From positions 1 through 32,310 of the forward strand of contig DASRIS010000011.1 of the NCBI GenBank assembly GCA_035649895.1: a DNA stretch of 32,310 bases, given 5' to 3'. Below the pieces are notes generated by a model. That model saw nothing but the letters and a program-made list of their open reading frames with translations, ran no database searches and had not been told where the DNA came from. The DNA is from DASSUC01 sp035649895. Its GTDB lineage: Bacteria; Actinomycetota; Actinomycetes; Mycobacteriales; Micromonosporaceae. This document shows, piece by piece, positions 19,750 to 30,300 of the stretch. A program made the translations under genes and the position numbers. Every line of letters starts with the position of its first letter. The first letter of the stretch is position 1.

Positions 19750-19936
19750 GTGCCTCTTCCTCGGTAATCCTCGGTGTCCGGACTGAGGGGCGGCGCGTGG
19801 CCCCATCACTGCCGCCGGCGAACCGGCCACGCAGGGAGCGACTTCGTAACTGTACGACTCGAAGATCGTCACCACGCCACGAAACAGAAGCCCGGTTCCT
19901 GCGTGTTGCGTCGGCGGAGCACGACTGGGCGGACAT
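19742..19936 (-). CDS. Small leader ORF translationally coupled to the permease gene
   Basis: A 64-codon frame begins at ATG 19936 behind a strong GAGGAGG site 5 bp upstream and ends at a TAG (19744-19742) that overlaps the permease ATG by 8 bp. The predicted peptide (MSAQSCSADATRRN at its start) is Arg/Ser-rich, basic and has no membrane segment or known domain. The strong ribosome-binding site and overlap suggest it is translated and couples to the permease, possibly as a regulatory leader. It could also be a fortuitous frame. Confidence 0.45.
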   Translation of the reverse strand: MSAQSCSADATRRNRASVSWRGDDLRVVQLRSRSLRGRFAGGSDGATRRPSVRTPRITEEEAHG

Positions 19937-19960
19937 CTGTACCTCCTCGGTTCGGAGCGT

Positions 19961-20188
19961 GTGATGCTCGGGGCTGGCTTGGCGTTGGTGGCCGTCGTCA
20001 TCCTGATCGCGGTAGGCCTGCTTTGTTCTGGTGGTGGGCCGATCGGTGCACCGGATCGGGCCCACCGAGGTGGGGTGTGGTCACCAAGCGGATGGGCCGG
20101 CGCCGGCAGCTGTGCGACCGCCCGCTGCACGCCGCCGAGGTCGCCCGGATCGTCGTACGCACACCGGCGGCCACGGTCCAGCCATTGA
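19961..20188 (+). CDS. Possible small membrane protein, weak support
   Basis: A 75-codon frame (GTG 19961 or ATG 19964, GGAG at 19954-19957) whose first 23 residues form a good hydrophobic helix (MLGAGLALVAVVILIAVGLL). The rest is low-complexity and overlaps the MmgE/PrpD remnant in another frame. It may be a truncated small membrane protein or chance. No family was recognised. Confidence 0.2.
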   Translation: MMLGAGLALVAVVILIAVGLLCSGGGPIGAPDRAHRGGVWSPSGWAGAGSCATARCTPPRSPGSSYAHRRPRSSH

Positions 20189-20634
20189 CCCATCATCGGC
20201 CGAGAACCGGCCTGGAGGGCAAGTTCAGCCTCGAGTACGCCCTCGCCGCGGCGCTGCTGGACGACTACCCGGGCCTTTCCGGCTTCACCGACGAGGCGGC
20301 CGGCAGGGCCGCAGCACGCGAGCTCGTCGAACGTGTCGAGACCCACCTCACCCCCGATGGCAGCGGCCTGCTCGCCGGTGAGCTGGAGCTGGAGCTGGTC
20401 CTGACCGACGGCACGGTGCGGCGGGCCGCAGTGGCGCTGCCGCCCGGCGCCCCGGACCGGCCACCCATCGCAGACCAGCTCCACCGCAAGACCAAGGACT
20501 GCGCCGGTGACCGCCATCCCCAGCTGGCCGCCTTGACCTGGCCCGAGGCTCCTGGACTGCACCACGAGGCACTCCAAGGCCAGCACCGCCCGGGAGGAAC
20601 CGGGAAGAACCAGAAAACACGCAGCCATTGGTGA
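20092..20634 (+). pseudogene. MmgE/PrpD-family remnant (C-terminal fragment)
   Basis: About 180 codons in which the first 145 or so match the C-terminal part of MmgE/PrpD proteins (2-methylcitrate dehydratase and relatives, normally about 450-500 residues). The clearest block is LEGKFSLEYALAAALLDDYP (from about 20215), followed by GFTDEAAGRAAARELVERVE, a DGTVRRAAV strand, and KTKDCAG. All upstream sequence, including the catalytic region, is missing, and the last 35 or so codons do not match. It is therefore a 5'-deleted gene relic. It sits between the permease and the ABC exporter genes, in the same scarred stretch as the permease/KdpE fusion. Confidence 0.7.
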
Positions 20635-20805
20635 AGCAGTCTTCACTCCCGGCAACCGAAAGGCGATACCGGACTCCCGGCGAGGAGCGCAGAGACCAGT
20701 TTGCAGACCGGAGCAGTGCCTGAAACAACGGCAGGACCAGCCGCTTCCCGGCTCGCTAGGCGCCTTAAACTTTCATTGATTTCTATGACCAACTAAACTA
20801 AGGCG
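20635..20805 (+). promoter_or_regulatory. Promoter region of the ABC exporter operon
   Basis: A 171-bp non-coding stretch whose last 45 bp (20762-20803) are strongly AT-rich, in contrast to everything around. TCAT-(8)-ATGA at 20774-20789 is a weak inverted repeat. ABC-2 drug exporters are often controlled by TetR-type repressors binding here, but no regulator gene is visible in the window. Confidence 0.5.
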
Positions 20806-21729
20806 ATGACGACCGCGATCTCCATCTCGGGACTGGTCAAGTCGTACGGCGCCACCCGGGCGCTCGACGGGCTCGACCTGACCGTCGACACCGGTGAGGT
20901 GCACGGCTTCCTTGGCCCCAACGGCGCCGGTAAGACCACGACGATCCGGGTGCTGATGGGCCTGCTCAAGGCCGACGCCGGCCAGGTGGAGCTGCTCGGC
21001 GGTGACCCGTGGCGGGACGCGGTGGCCCTACACCGGCGCCTGGCATACGTGCCGGGCGACGTCACCCTGTGGCCCACGCTCTCCGGCGGGGAGGTGATCG
21101 ACCTGCTCGGCCGGCTGCGCAACGGCATCGACCCGAAACGCCGCGCCGAGCTGGTGGACCGGTTCAAGCTGGACCCGCGCAAGAAGGGCAGGGCCTACTC
21201 CAAAGGGAACCGGCAGAAGGTCGCGCTGGTCGCCGCGTTCGCCTCCGATGTGGAGCTGCTCATCATGGACGAGCCCACCTCGGGTCTCGACCCGTTGATG
21301 GAGGCGGAGTTCCGCGAGTGCGTCGACGAGGAGCGTCGCCGTGGCCGGACCATCCTGCTGTCCAGCCACATCCTGTCCGAAGTGGAGCAGACCTGCGACC
21401 GGGTGACCATCATCCGCGACGGGCGCACCGTCGAGACGGGCAGCCTGGCCGAGCTGCGCCACCTGACCCGGACCTCGGTCCAGGCCGAGGTGGAGCAGCC
21501 CCCTGCCGGCCTGGGCCGGATCGACGGCGTGCACAACGTCCGGGTCAACGGCGGGCGGGTCGACTTCGAGGTCGACACCGAGCAGGTCGGACCGGCGGTA
21601 CGCTACCTCACCTCGCTCGGGCTACGCAGCCTGACCAGCCAGCCGCCCACGCTGGAGGAGCTGTTCATGCGCCACTACGAAGGCTCCGGACAGGCCCCTG
21701 CGGCCGCCGGCGCGGAGGCCGGCCGGTGA
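20806..21729 (+). CDS. ABC-2 type drug exporter, ATP-binding subunit
   Basis: A 307-residue ATPase with Walker A GPNGAGKTTTIR (about residue 38), signature YSKGNRQKVALVAAF (about 140), Walker B LLIMDEPTSGLDP (about 160) and the H-loop LLSSHILSEVEQT. The C-terminal 90 residues match the extension seen in DrrA-like antibiotic-export ATPases. It energises the permease encoded directly downstream (GTGA overlap at 21726), presumably to export the cluster's polyketide (inference from context). The signature has SKG in place of SGG, common in this subfamily. The ATG at 20806 lies right after the AT-rich promoter. Confidence 0.94.
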   Translation: MTTAISISGLVKSYGATRALDGLDLTVDTGEVHGFLGPNGAGKTTTIRVLMGLLKADAGQVELLGGDPWRDAVALHRRLAYVPGDVTLWPTLSGGEVIDLLGRLRNGIDPKRRAELVDRFKLDPRKKGRAYSKGNRQKVALVAAFASDVELLIMDEPTSGLDPLMEAEFRECVDEERRRGRTILLSSHILSEVEQTCDRVTIIRDGRTVETGSLAELRHLTRTSVQAEVEQPPAGLGRIDGVHNVRVNGGRVDFEVDTEQVGPAVRYLTSLGLRSLTSQPPTLEELFMRHYEGSGQAPAAAGAEAGR

Positions 21730-23336
21730 AGGAGACAACGGGTACGGGCACCCTGCTGCGACTGGCCCTGCGGCTGGACCGGATCCGGGCCACGGTCTGG
21801 GTCCTGGCCCTGTCCATCTTCACGGTCGCCTCCTCCGCCAGCAACTTCGACGTGTACGGCACCCCGCAGCAGCGTGCCGAGCTGGCCGCCAGCGTGGAGA
21901 CCAGCCCCGCGCTGCTCGCCCTCGGCGGCCGGGCCTTCGACCTGACCACCGTGGGCGGCGTCACCGCATACCAGATGGTCGCCTTTACAACGACTCTCAT
22001 CGGGCTGATGAGCATCCTGCTGGTGGTCCGGCACACCCGGGCCGAGGAGGAGAGCGGCCGGGTCGAGCTCGTCGGCTCCGCCGTGGTGGGCCGCCACGCC
22101 TGGCTGGCCAGCAGCCTGCTGCTGGCGGTCGGGGTCAACCTGGCCATCGCCCTGCTGGTCGCGCTGGGGCTCATCGGCATCGGGCTGCCCGTCACCGGCT
22201 CGTTGGCGTTCGCCGCCGGCTGTGCCGCCTGCGGCATCATCTTCGCCCTCATCGCCGGCGTCGCGGCGCAGCTGACGGAGAGCGCGCGCGCCGCCACCGG
22301 GATCGCCTCGGCCGTGCTCGGCCTGTCCTACCTGCTCCGCGCCGCCGGGGACGCGGCGACCGCCACCGCTGACAACGCGCTGTCCGTGCTGACCTGGCTC
22401 TCCCCGATCGGGTGGGCGGAGCTGCTCCGGCCGTACACCGACGAGAGCTGGTGGGTCCTGCTGCTCTTCGCCGCTGCCGGCGTCGCGCTGTACGCCGTGA
22501 TGAGCGTCCTCGCCGCCCGCCGGGACATCGGCGCGGGTGTCCTGCCGCCCCGCCTCGGCGCGCCCGCCGCCTCGCCCGCGTTGCGCAGCTCGACGGCCCT
22601 GGCCTGGCGCCTGCAGCGGGGCACGCTGATCGGCTGGGCGCTCGGGTTCATCGTGGTCGGGGCCGCCTTCGGTGGGGTGGCCCAGGGCATGGTCACCGTC
22701 GCCGGGCAGAACCCCGACGTCGCCGACCTGATCCGTGACTTCGGCGGCGCCGGGTCCAACGTCGACAACTTCATCGCGGCCATAGCGTCCCTCATGGGGA
22801 TCGTCATCGGCGCGTACGCGGTGCAGGCGACCCTGCGGCTGCGGGGCGAGGAGGCCGAGCACAGGCTGGACATGCTGCTGTCCACCGCGGTCGAGCGCCT
22901 GCGGTGGGTCGGCGGTCACGTGACCGTGGCCGTCCTCGGCACCGCGGTCGTCCTCACCGCCGCCGGCCTGGCCGCGGGTCTCGCCCACGGGCTGCGCAGC
23001 GGTGACGTCGGTGGCGAGGTGCCCCGGGTGCTCGGCGCCACCCTGGCCCAGGCACCCGCCGTGTGGGTGCTGGTCGGCGTGTGCGTGCTGCTGTTCGGGC
23101 TCGCCCCCCGCTACTCCATCGTCGGCTGGGGCGTGCTCTTTGTCGTGCTGGTCATCGGCCAGTTCGGTAAGATCCTCCAGCTCGACCAGTGGGTGCTGAA
23201 CCTCTCCCCGTTCACCCACGTGCCCGACCTGCCGGCGGCCGACTTCACGGCGACCCCGCTGCTGGTGCTGGTGCTGGTGGGAGCGGCGCTGACCGCGGTC
23301 GGGATGGCCGGCGTGCACCGCCGGGACATCGCCTGA
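21726..23336 (+). CDS. ABC-2 type exporter, membrane subunit
   Basis: A 536-residue polytopic protein with about 12 membrane segments arranged as two similar halves. Each half starts with a Leu/Arg-rich stretch (LLRLALRLDRIRATVW near residue 10; TALAWRLQRGTLIGWALG near 300) and contains an acidic loop (HTRAEEESGRVELV; LRGEEAEHRLDMLL). This two-half layout is typical of actinobacterial permeases annotated as polyketide-antibiotic exporters. The GTG start overlaps the ATPase stop, so the subunits are made together. It ends 5 bp before the convergent dehydrogenase gene, leaving no room for a separate terminator. Confidence 0.92.
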   Translation: MKETTGTGTLLRLALRLDRIRATVWVLALSIFTVASSASNFDVYGTPQQRAELAASVETSPALLALGGRAFDLTTVGGVTAYQMVAFTTTLIGLMSILLVVRHTRAEEESGRVELVGSAVVGRHAWLASSLLLAVGVNLAIALLVALGLIGIGLPVTGSLAFAAGCAACGIIFALIAGVAAQLTESARAATGIASAVLGLSYLLRAAGDAATATADNALSVLTWLSPIGWAELLRPYTDESWWVLLLFAAAGVALYAVMSVLAARRDIGAGVLPPRLGAPAASPALRSSTALAWRLQRGTLIGWALGFIVVGAAFGGVAQGMVTVAGQNPDVADLIRDFGGAGSNVDNFIAAIASLMGIVIGAYAVQATLRLRGEEAEHRLDMLLSTAVERLRWVGGHVTVAVLGTAVVLTAAGLAAGLAHGLRSGDVGGEVPRVLGATLAQAPAVWVLVGVCVLLFGLAPRYSIVGWGVLFVVLVIGQFGKILQLDQWVLNLSPFTHVPDLPAADFTATPLLVLVLVGAALTAVGMAGVHRRDIA

Positions 23337-23341
23337 GCCGC

Positions 23342-24274
23342 TCATAGACCGGCTGGGCCGGCCCCGTTCGCCAGCCCGGCCTGGCGCAGCTGCGCGGCGA
23401 TGAACCCGCTGACCCGCCGGTCGTGCTCTGTCTCGGCCGGCAGGGCCTCATACAGTGCCTTCGCCCGGACGGCGAGGGGACCCGCCATGGTGCGGTCGGT
23501 GATCACGTATGCCCGGTTGGCCTTGATCCCGTCGACCACCATGGACCCGACCGTGTCCGGCGGCAGGCCCAGATACCGCAGGGAGCTCGCCTGTTCGGCC
23601 CAGCGGCGCTCCTCCTCGGCCAGCTGCTGCGGGGTGCATGCCGCGGGGACGGCCAGAGCCGCGCGGGCCGCCCGCACGGTGGCGACCATGTTCGAGGCCA
23701 CCGGGCCGGGGCAGAGCACGGTGACGCCGATCCGGTGCCCCTCGCGGGCCAGCTGCTTGCCCAGCCCTTCGGACAGGGCGATCACGGCCGCCTTCGACGC
23801 GTCGTACAGGTATCCGGTAGCTCCCCCCATCGGGGCGAGCCCCGCGGCTGACGCGGTGTTCACGACGTGTCCGGGCTCTCCGCGCGCCATCATCCGCGGC
23901 AGGAAGGTCTGCAGGCCGTTGACCACCCCGCCCAGGTTCGTGCCGAGGACGAGGTCCCACAGCTCGTAGCTCATCTCGGCGACCTCGGTGCTGCCGCCGA
24001 CGCCGGCGTTGTTGCAGAGGACCGAGACCGGCCCGAGGCGCTCCTCGGTCTCGTCGGTGACCCGGGCGTAGGCCGCCCGGTCCCGCACGTCGAGCGGGAA
24101 CGTCCCCACCTCGGCCACTGTGGACAGCTCGGCCCGGGCGTCCGCCAGCGCGGCGGTGTCGATGTCCGCAAGGGCGAGCCGCATGCCCTCCCGGGCGAGG
24201 GCCCGGGCGATGCCCAGGCCGATGCCTTGGGCGCCGCCGGTGATGAAGGCGGTACGTCCAGCGAGCTCGAGCAC
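23342..24274 (-). CDS. Short-chain dehydrogenase/reductase (SDR)
   Basis: A 310-residue classical SDR: GGAQGIGLGIA (NAD(P)-binding, residues 12-22), LCNNAGVGG, catalytic Ser in NTASAAG, and Tyr/Lys in YDASKAA. An acidic residue at the end of the second strand (LADIDT) suggests NAD preference. The C-terminal 60 residues extend beyond the usual 250-residue core. The GTG start at 24274 (VLELAGRTAF) is chosen over the ATG at 24358, because the intervening 28 codons lack SDR homology and overlap the PKS end. It lies 49 bp after the thioesterase stop on the same strand, so it is probably a tailoring oxidoreductase co-transcribed with the PKS. Substrate unknown. Confidence 0.9.
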   Translation of the reverse strand: MLELAGRTAFITGGAQGIGLGIARALAREGMRLALADIDTAALADARAELSTVAEVGTFPLDVRDRAAYARVTDETEERLGPVSVLCNNAGVGGSTEVAEMSYELWDLVLGTNLGGVVNGLQTFLPRMMARGEPGHVVNTASAAGLAPMGGATGYLYDASKAAVIALSEGLGKQLAREGHRIGVTVLCPGPVASNMVATVRAARAALAVPAACTPQQLAEEERRWAEQASSLRYLGLPPDTVGSMVVDGIKANRAYVITDRTMAGPLAVRAKALYEALPAETEHDRRVSGFIAAQLRQAGLANGAGPAGL

Positions 24275-24323
24275 GTTACACCCCGTTCCTCGTTCCACCG
24301 CAAGACCGGCCCGGGTACGGGGC

Positions 24324-27300
24324 TCAGCGGCCGAACCGCTCAACCAGCCAGTCCTCAACGGCCCGGGCGGTCGCGCCCGCCAGCCGGCCCTCCATCATCG
24401 TGAAGTGGTCGCCCGGTACGTCGACGACGGTGTGCGGGAGATGCCAGTCCGCCTGCCGGTCCGCACCCGTCGGGGTTCCGTCCAAGCCCGCCGCCGTGTC
24501 CGAGCCCGCCGCCGTATCCAGGCCCGCCGCGGGGCCGCCCAGCGGGTCGGCGGCCCGCACCAGCAGGGTCGGCGCCAGGACGTACGGGGGTGCGAAGTCC
24601 AAGGCCAGGTAGCGGGCGCGCGCCGTGACCCAGGCGTCACCCCACTGCTCCCCCATCCGGTCCTGCTGACCGCTGCGCTCCAGCAGCCCGCGGGCGATCC
24701 GCCAGGACCACGCGTCGAAGGCCGCGCCGGCACGCGAGTCCCACCAGTGGGTGTCGATCAGGACGAGCGCCGCCGGACCGTGCCCGAGGCTCTCCAGCTC
24801 GCTGGCGACGGCGCTGGCGACGTACCCACCGGTGGAGTAGCCGACCAGGACGAACGGTTCCGTCCCGACGCTCTGCCGGATCGCCTCGGTCTGCACCTGC
24901 GTCAGGGCGCTGGCGCTGGCGGGCAGCGGCTCACCGGTCATGAAGCCGGGCAGCCCGAGCACCGACACCGACCGGTGCTCGCCCAGTGCCGAGGCGAACG
25001 CCGAGTACTGGTAGACGCTGGGCTTCCAGGCGAAGGTGGGCAGACAGACCAGGGCGGGCGGGGCCGAGCCTCTGGATAGGCGGACCAGCTGCGGCAGCTT
25101 CGTCAGGTCCGCCGGGGAGGAGAAGCTCGGCCGGAGCTCCGCCGCCCGCTGAAGCACCTCCCCTATCTCGAGGAACTTTCCCATCCGGCACGCCTGGAGG
25201 AACAGTCCGCTGAGCGTCTCCGCTGCGGGGACCTCCGGCTCGGCCGCGGCCGGGGTAGCGGCGGTAGCCGGGCCGGCCGGGCCCGTCGCGGGCCCCAGGC
25301 GGCCAAGCTCCCGTCCGAGGTGCTGGGCGAGCGTGGCCGGGGTCGGGTGGTCGAAGATGAGGGTGGCGGGTAGCCGCAGACCGGTGGCGGTGCCCAGCCG
25401 GTTGCGTAGCTCCACCGCTGTCAGCGAGTCGAAGCCGAGCGCCAGGAACTCCCGCCCGGTGTCGACGCTGCCGGCGTTGGGGTGGCCGAGGACGGTGGCG
25501 GCGTGTTCGCGGACCAGGTCGAGCAGGTGGCGGTCGCGGTCGGCGTTGTTGAGTACGGCCAGCCGGGTGGCCAGGTCGGTGCCGTTTCCTGCGGTGCCGG
25601 TGGCGGCGCTGGCCCGGCGGGTGCCGGGCTTGACCAGCGCCCGCAGCAGTGCGGGCACGGTCTGGGTGTCGCTGTGCCGGCGTAGCCTGGCCAGGTCCAG
25701 GCGGGTGGTGACCAGCAGCGCCTCGTCCAGGCCGGTCGCGGCGTCGAACAGCGCCAGCCCGTCCTCGTCGGAGAGCGGCCGCACGCCACCATGGGCCATC
25801 CGGGTCTGCTCCTGGCGGCCAAGACCGCTGGTCAACCCGCTGGTACGGGCCCAGTAGCCCCAGGCCAGCGACACCGCGGGAAGACCCCGCGCGCGGCGGT
25901 GCTGGGCCAGCGCGTCCAGGAACACGTTCGCCGCGGCGTAGCTACCCTGCCCGGGCGCGCCGAGGACCCCCGCGCCCGAGGAGTACAGCACGAACATCGC
26001 CAGGTCCAGCCCCTGGGTCAGCTCATGCAGGTGCACCGCGGCGTCGACCTTCGAGCGCAGCACCCGATGCACCTGCCCGGCGGTCAACGACTCGACCAGC
26101 CCGTCGTCCAGCACGCCAGCGGCGTGCACCACCCCGGTCAGCGGATGCCCAGCCGGCACCGCCGCCAGCAGCGCAGCGACCTGCCCCCGCTCAGCCACAT
26201 CACACGCATGCACCGCCACCGACGCCCCCGCCTCACGCAGCTCGTCGAGCAGCCCGGCGGCACCCGGCGCCGCCGGGCCCTGCCGGCTGGCCAACAGCAG
26301 ATGCCGCACGCCATGCGCCCGTACCAGATGCCGCGCCAGCAGCCCGCCCAGGGTCCCGGTGCCACCGGTAACCAGCACCGTGCCACCCGGGTCCAACCGG
26401 GGCGGCATGGTCAGCGCCACCTTGCCCACATGCCGGGCCTGGCTCATAAACCGCAACGCCGCACCCGCGCGCCGCACATCCCACGTCCGCACCGGCAGCG
26501 ACCGCAGCACACCAGCCTCCAGCAGCCCCACCACGGCGCGCAGGATCTCCCCGACCCGCTCCACACGGGCCTGGCCCATGTCATAGACCTGGTACGCCAC
26601 GCCCGGATACGCCCGGGCAACCTCGTCCGGGTCACGCACGTCGGTGCGGCCCAGCTCCACGAACCGCCCACCTTCGGACAGCAGCCCCAACGACGCGTCG
26701 ACGAGCTCCCCCGCCAGGCTGTTGAGCACCACGTCCACCCCACCACCACCGGTGGCCGCCAGCACCCGCCCGGCGAACTCCAACGACCGCGACGAGCCCA
26801 CCCGCTGCGCCGCCACCCCAAGCCCCCGCAGCACACCCCACTTGCCCGGGCTCGCCGTGGCGTACACCTGCGCCCCCAGATGCCCGGCCAGCTGGACCGC
26901 CGCCATCCCCACCCCACCAGCCCCGGCATGCACCAGCACCCGCTCCCCCACCCGCACCCCAGCCAGGTCCACCAACCCGTAGTAAGCAGTCACAAACGCC
27001 ACCGGCACCGCCGCCGCCTGCACAAACGACCACCCCACCGGCACCGGCACAAGCACCCGCGCGTCCGCCACCACCACCGGCCCGAACGCGTTCGGCACCA
27101 ACCCCATCACCCGGTCACCCACCGCCAGACCGCTAACCCCCTCCCCAACCTCCACCACGACCCCAGCGGCCTCACTACCCAGCACCGGCTCCCCCGGGTA
27201 CATACCCAGACCGACCAGCACATCACGGAAGTTCAACCCAGCCGCACGTACCTGCACACGCACCTGACCCACCCCCAACGGCCCCAACACATCAGACGCA

Positions 27301-30300
27301 CCCACCAGCACCAGGCCCTCCAACGTGCCAGCCTGGCCAACGCCCAGCCGCCACGCCTGGGCACCGGCGGGCGCCGTGAGGGCATCTCCGCCACCCGCCG
27401 GCACCAGGCGGGGGACCAGGCTCTGCTCGCCGCGTACCGCGACCTGCGGCTCCGCCGCCCCGACCGCGGTCCCTACCAGAGCGGTCAGGTCCACCCGTAC
27501 CTCGCCGGACACAGGGTCGAGGTCAAGCAGCAGGAACCGCTCCGGATGCTCCGACTGCGCCGCCCGCACCAGCCCCCACAGTGGAGCGCGCACCAGGTCC
27601 AGCACGTCCTCGCCGGTACCCGTGGCGACCGCGCCACGCGTCACCACCACCAGCCGCGAGCCGGACAGCCGCTCATCCGCCAACCACGCCTTCAGCACAC
27701 CCAGGGCCCGGGCCACCTCCACATGGGTGTCCGCCGCCGACAGCACATCACCGGCGGCCGCTCCACCGAACGACGCCAGCACCACCCGGGGAGCTGGTAC
27801 GCCGGCATCAAGGACCACCCGCAACGACGCCACGTCCGGATAGGCGTCCACCGGACACCCCGCGCCCTGCACCACGACACCAACGCCGAACACGTCGTCG
27901 CCGAGCACCGCCCAGACCGCGGGGCCGACCGTAGGCGCATCCACGGCCAGCGGATGCCAGTCGATGCGGAGGAGCGAGTCCGCGGGTACGGCCTGCCGCG
28001 TGGGGAGCTGGTCCGGGGAGACCTCCCGGAGGGTGAGGGACCCGACCGTGGCGACGGGTGCGCCAGCGGCGTCCGCGATGGCGATCGATGCGCTGTCCGG
28101 CCCGACCGGCGTCACGCGTACCCGGAGACGGTCGGCGCCCGCGGCGACGAGGCTCACGCCAGACCACGTGAACGGCATCATGAGCCGGCTGGCCCGGTGG
28201 CCCAAGGGCCCGAACCCGTTGACGTGCAGGGCGGCGTCGAGCAGGGCGGGGTGGATGCCGTACCGGCGGGCCTCCGCACGCACCGGCTCGGGCAGGCTCA
28301 CCTCGGCGAAGACCTCCGCACCGCGGCGCCAGGCCGCGGTCAGGCCCTGGAACGCCGGCCCGTATCCGTACCCGTTGGCGGCTACGCCCGGATAGAAGCC
28401 GGACACGTCGACGGCCTCGGCGCCGGGCGGTGGCCAGGTGGCCAGGTCTGGCATGCCGGTCCCGGTCCCGGGCGGGCTGGGGCTGAGGACCCCTTCGGCG
28501 TGGCAGGTCCACGGCTGGTCATTGGGCGCGTCCTGCGGTCTGGAGTAGACGCCCACGCCCCGTTCTCCATCGGGGTCGGGCGCGGCCACCACCACCTGGA
28601 GCTGGACCCCGCCCTGCTCGGGGAGGGTGAGCGGGGCCCGCAGCGTCAGCTCCCGCAGGTGCGGGCAGCCGACCTCGTCCCCGCCCCGAACCGCCAGCTC
28701 GACGAACGCGGTCCCCGGCACCAGCGCCACACCGGCCACCACGTGGTCGGCCAGCCACGGGTGCGACCGCAGCGACAACCGGCCCGTCAACAACAACCCG
28801 TCACCGGCGGCGAGGCTCACCGCCGCGCCCAGCACCGGATGCCCCGTCGCGGCCTGTCCCAGCCCGGACGGGTCGCCGGCACCCGATGGTGCCGTCAGCC
28901 AGAACCGCCGCCGCTGGAACGCGTACGCCGGCAGGTCCACCCGCGGCACGCTGCGCCCGGCGAACACCGCACGCCAGTCGACCGGCACCCCGGACACCCA
29001 CAGCTGCGCCGCACCAGCCAGCAGCCGCCCCGGCCCGCCGTCATCCCGGCGCAACGACCCGACCACCGCGCCGGTGACCCCAAGCTCGTCCAGGGTGTCC
29101 TGCACATGGGCGGTCAGCACCGGGTGCCCGGACACCTCGACGAAGCCGGTGTACCCCAGCTGCGTCACCGTGGTGCGTACCGCCTCGTCGAACCGGACCG
29201 TGCGGCGCAGGTTCTCGAACCAGTACCGGCCCGACATCGTCGCCGGGTCCACGACCTGACCGGTCACCGTCGACACCACCGGCACCCGGCCCGTGACCGG
29301 CGTCACCCGCGCCAGGTCCGCCACGATCTGCTCGCGTACCCCGTCCGCCTGTGCCGAGTGCGAGGCGTAACCCACCGGCAGCCACTGCGCCCGCACGCCC
29401 TGCCCCTCCGCATGCGCGACCAGCGCCGCCAACCACCCCGGGTCGCCGGAGACCACCGTGGCCCGCGGCCCGTTCACCGCGGCCACCCCACCCGAGCCCG
29501 GCAGCCCGTGCAACCATCCGGTCACCTGTGCGGCGGGCGCCGCAACCGAGACCATGCCGCCCTTGCCCATCAGGTCCACCAACCGCCGCGACCGCAGCGC
29601 CACCACCCGCGCCCCGTCGGCCACCGACAGCACGCCGGCCACCACCGCCGCCGCGACCTCACCCTGCGAGTGCCCCATCACCGCCGCCGGCACCACCCCC
29701 AGCGCCTCCCACACCGCCGCCAGCCCCACCATCACCGCCCACAACACCGGCTGCACCACGTCCACCCGCCCCGACCACGCCTCGTCGTCGCTGGCGAGCA
29801 CCTCGGTCAGGGACCAGCCGACCAACGGCGCCAGCGCCGCCTCGCACTCAGCCAGCCGCGCGGCGAACACCGGGCAGCAGCCCAGCAGCTCGCGTCCCAC
29901 CCCGACCCACTGCCACCCCTGACCCGCGAACACGAAGACCACACCAGCGGCAGAGCCCGACACCACACCAGACACCGCGTTACCCGCCAACGCCCCGCCT
30001 TCGGCCACAGACCGCAGGCCCGACGCCAGCTCCGCCCGGTCCGCCCCCCACACCACCGCCCGATGCGGCAGCACCGCCCGACCCGACGCCAGACCCCACC
30101 CCACCCCCGCCATATCCACATCGGCATCCCGGGCTACCGCCACCAACCGGTGCGCCTGACCTACCAGCCCCTCGGCAGAGCCACCCGACACCACCCACGG
30201 CACCACCCCCACCGACCCGTCGAACACCGGCACGCCCGGCACCACCACCGGCCCTGACCCGTCCGGGGCCTGCTCGATGATGACGTGTGCGTTCGTGCCA

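Noticed and set aside
19750..19960. Possible c-di-AMP (ydaO) riboswitch upstream of the KimA-like permease
   Set aside because: No recognisable ydaO consensus elements could be found in the leader; it holds a translated-looking small ORF instead.
25791..30257. 1488-codon open frame on the plus strand
   Set aside because: Shadow of the terminal PKS module. Low-complexity His/Arg/Pro composition confirms it.
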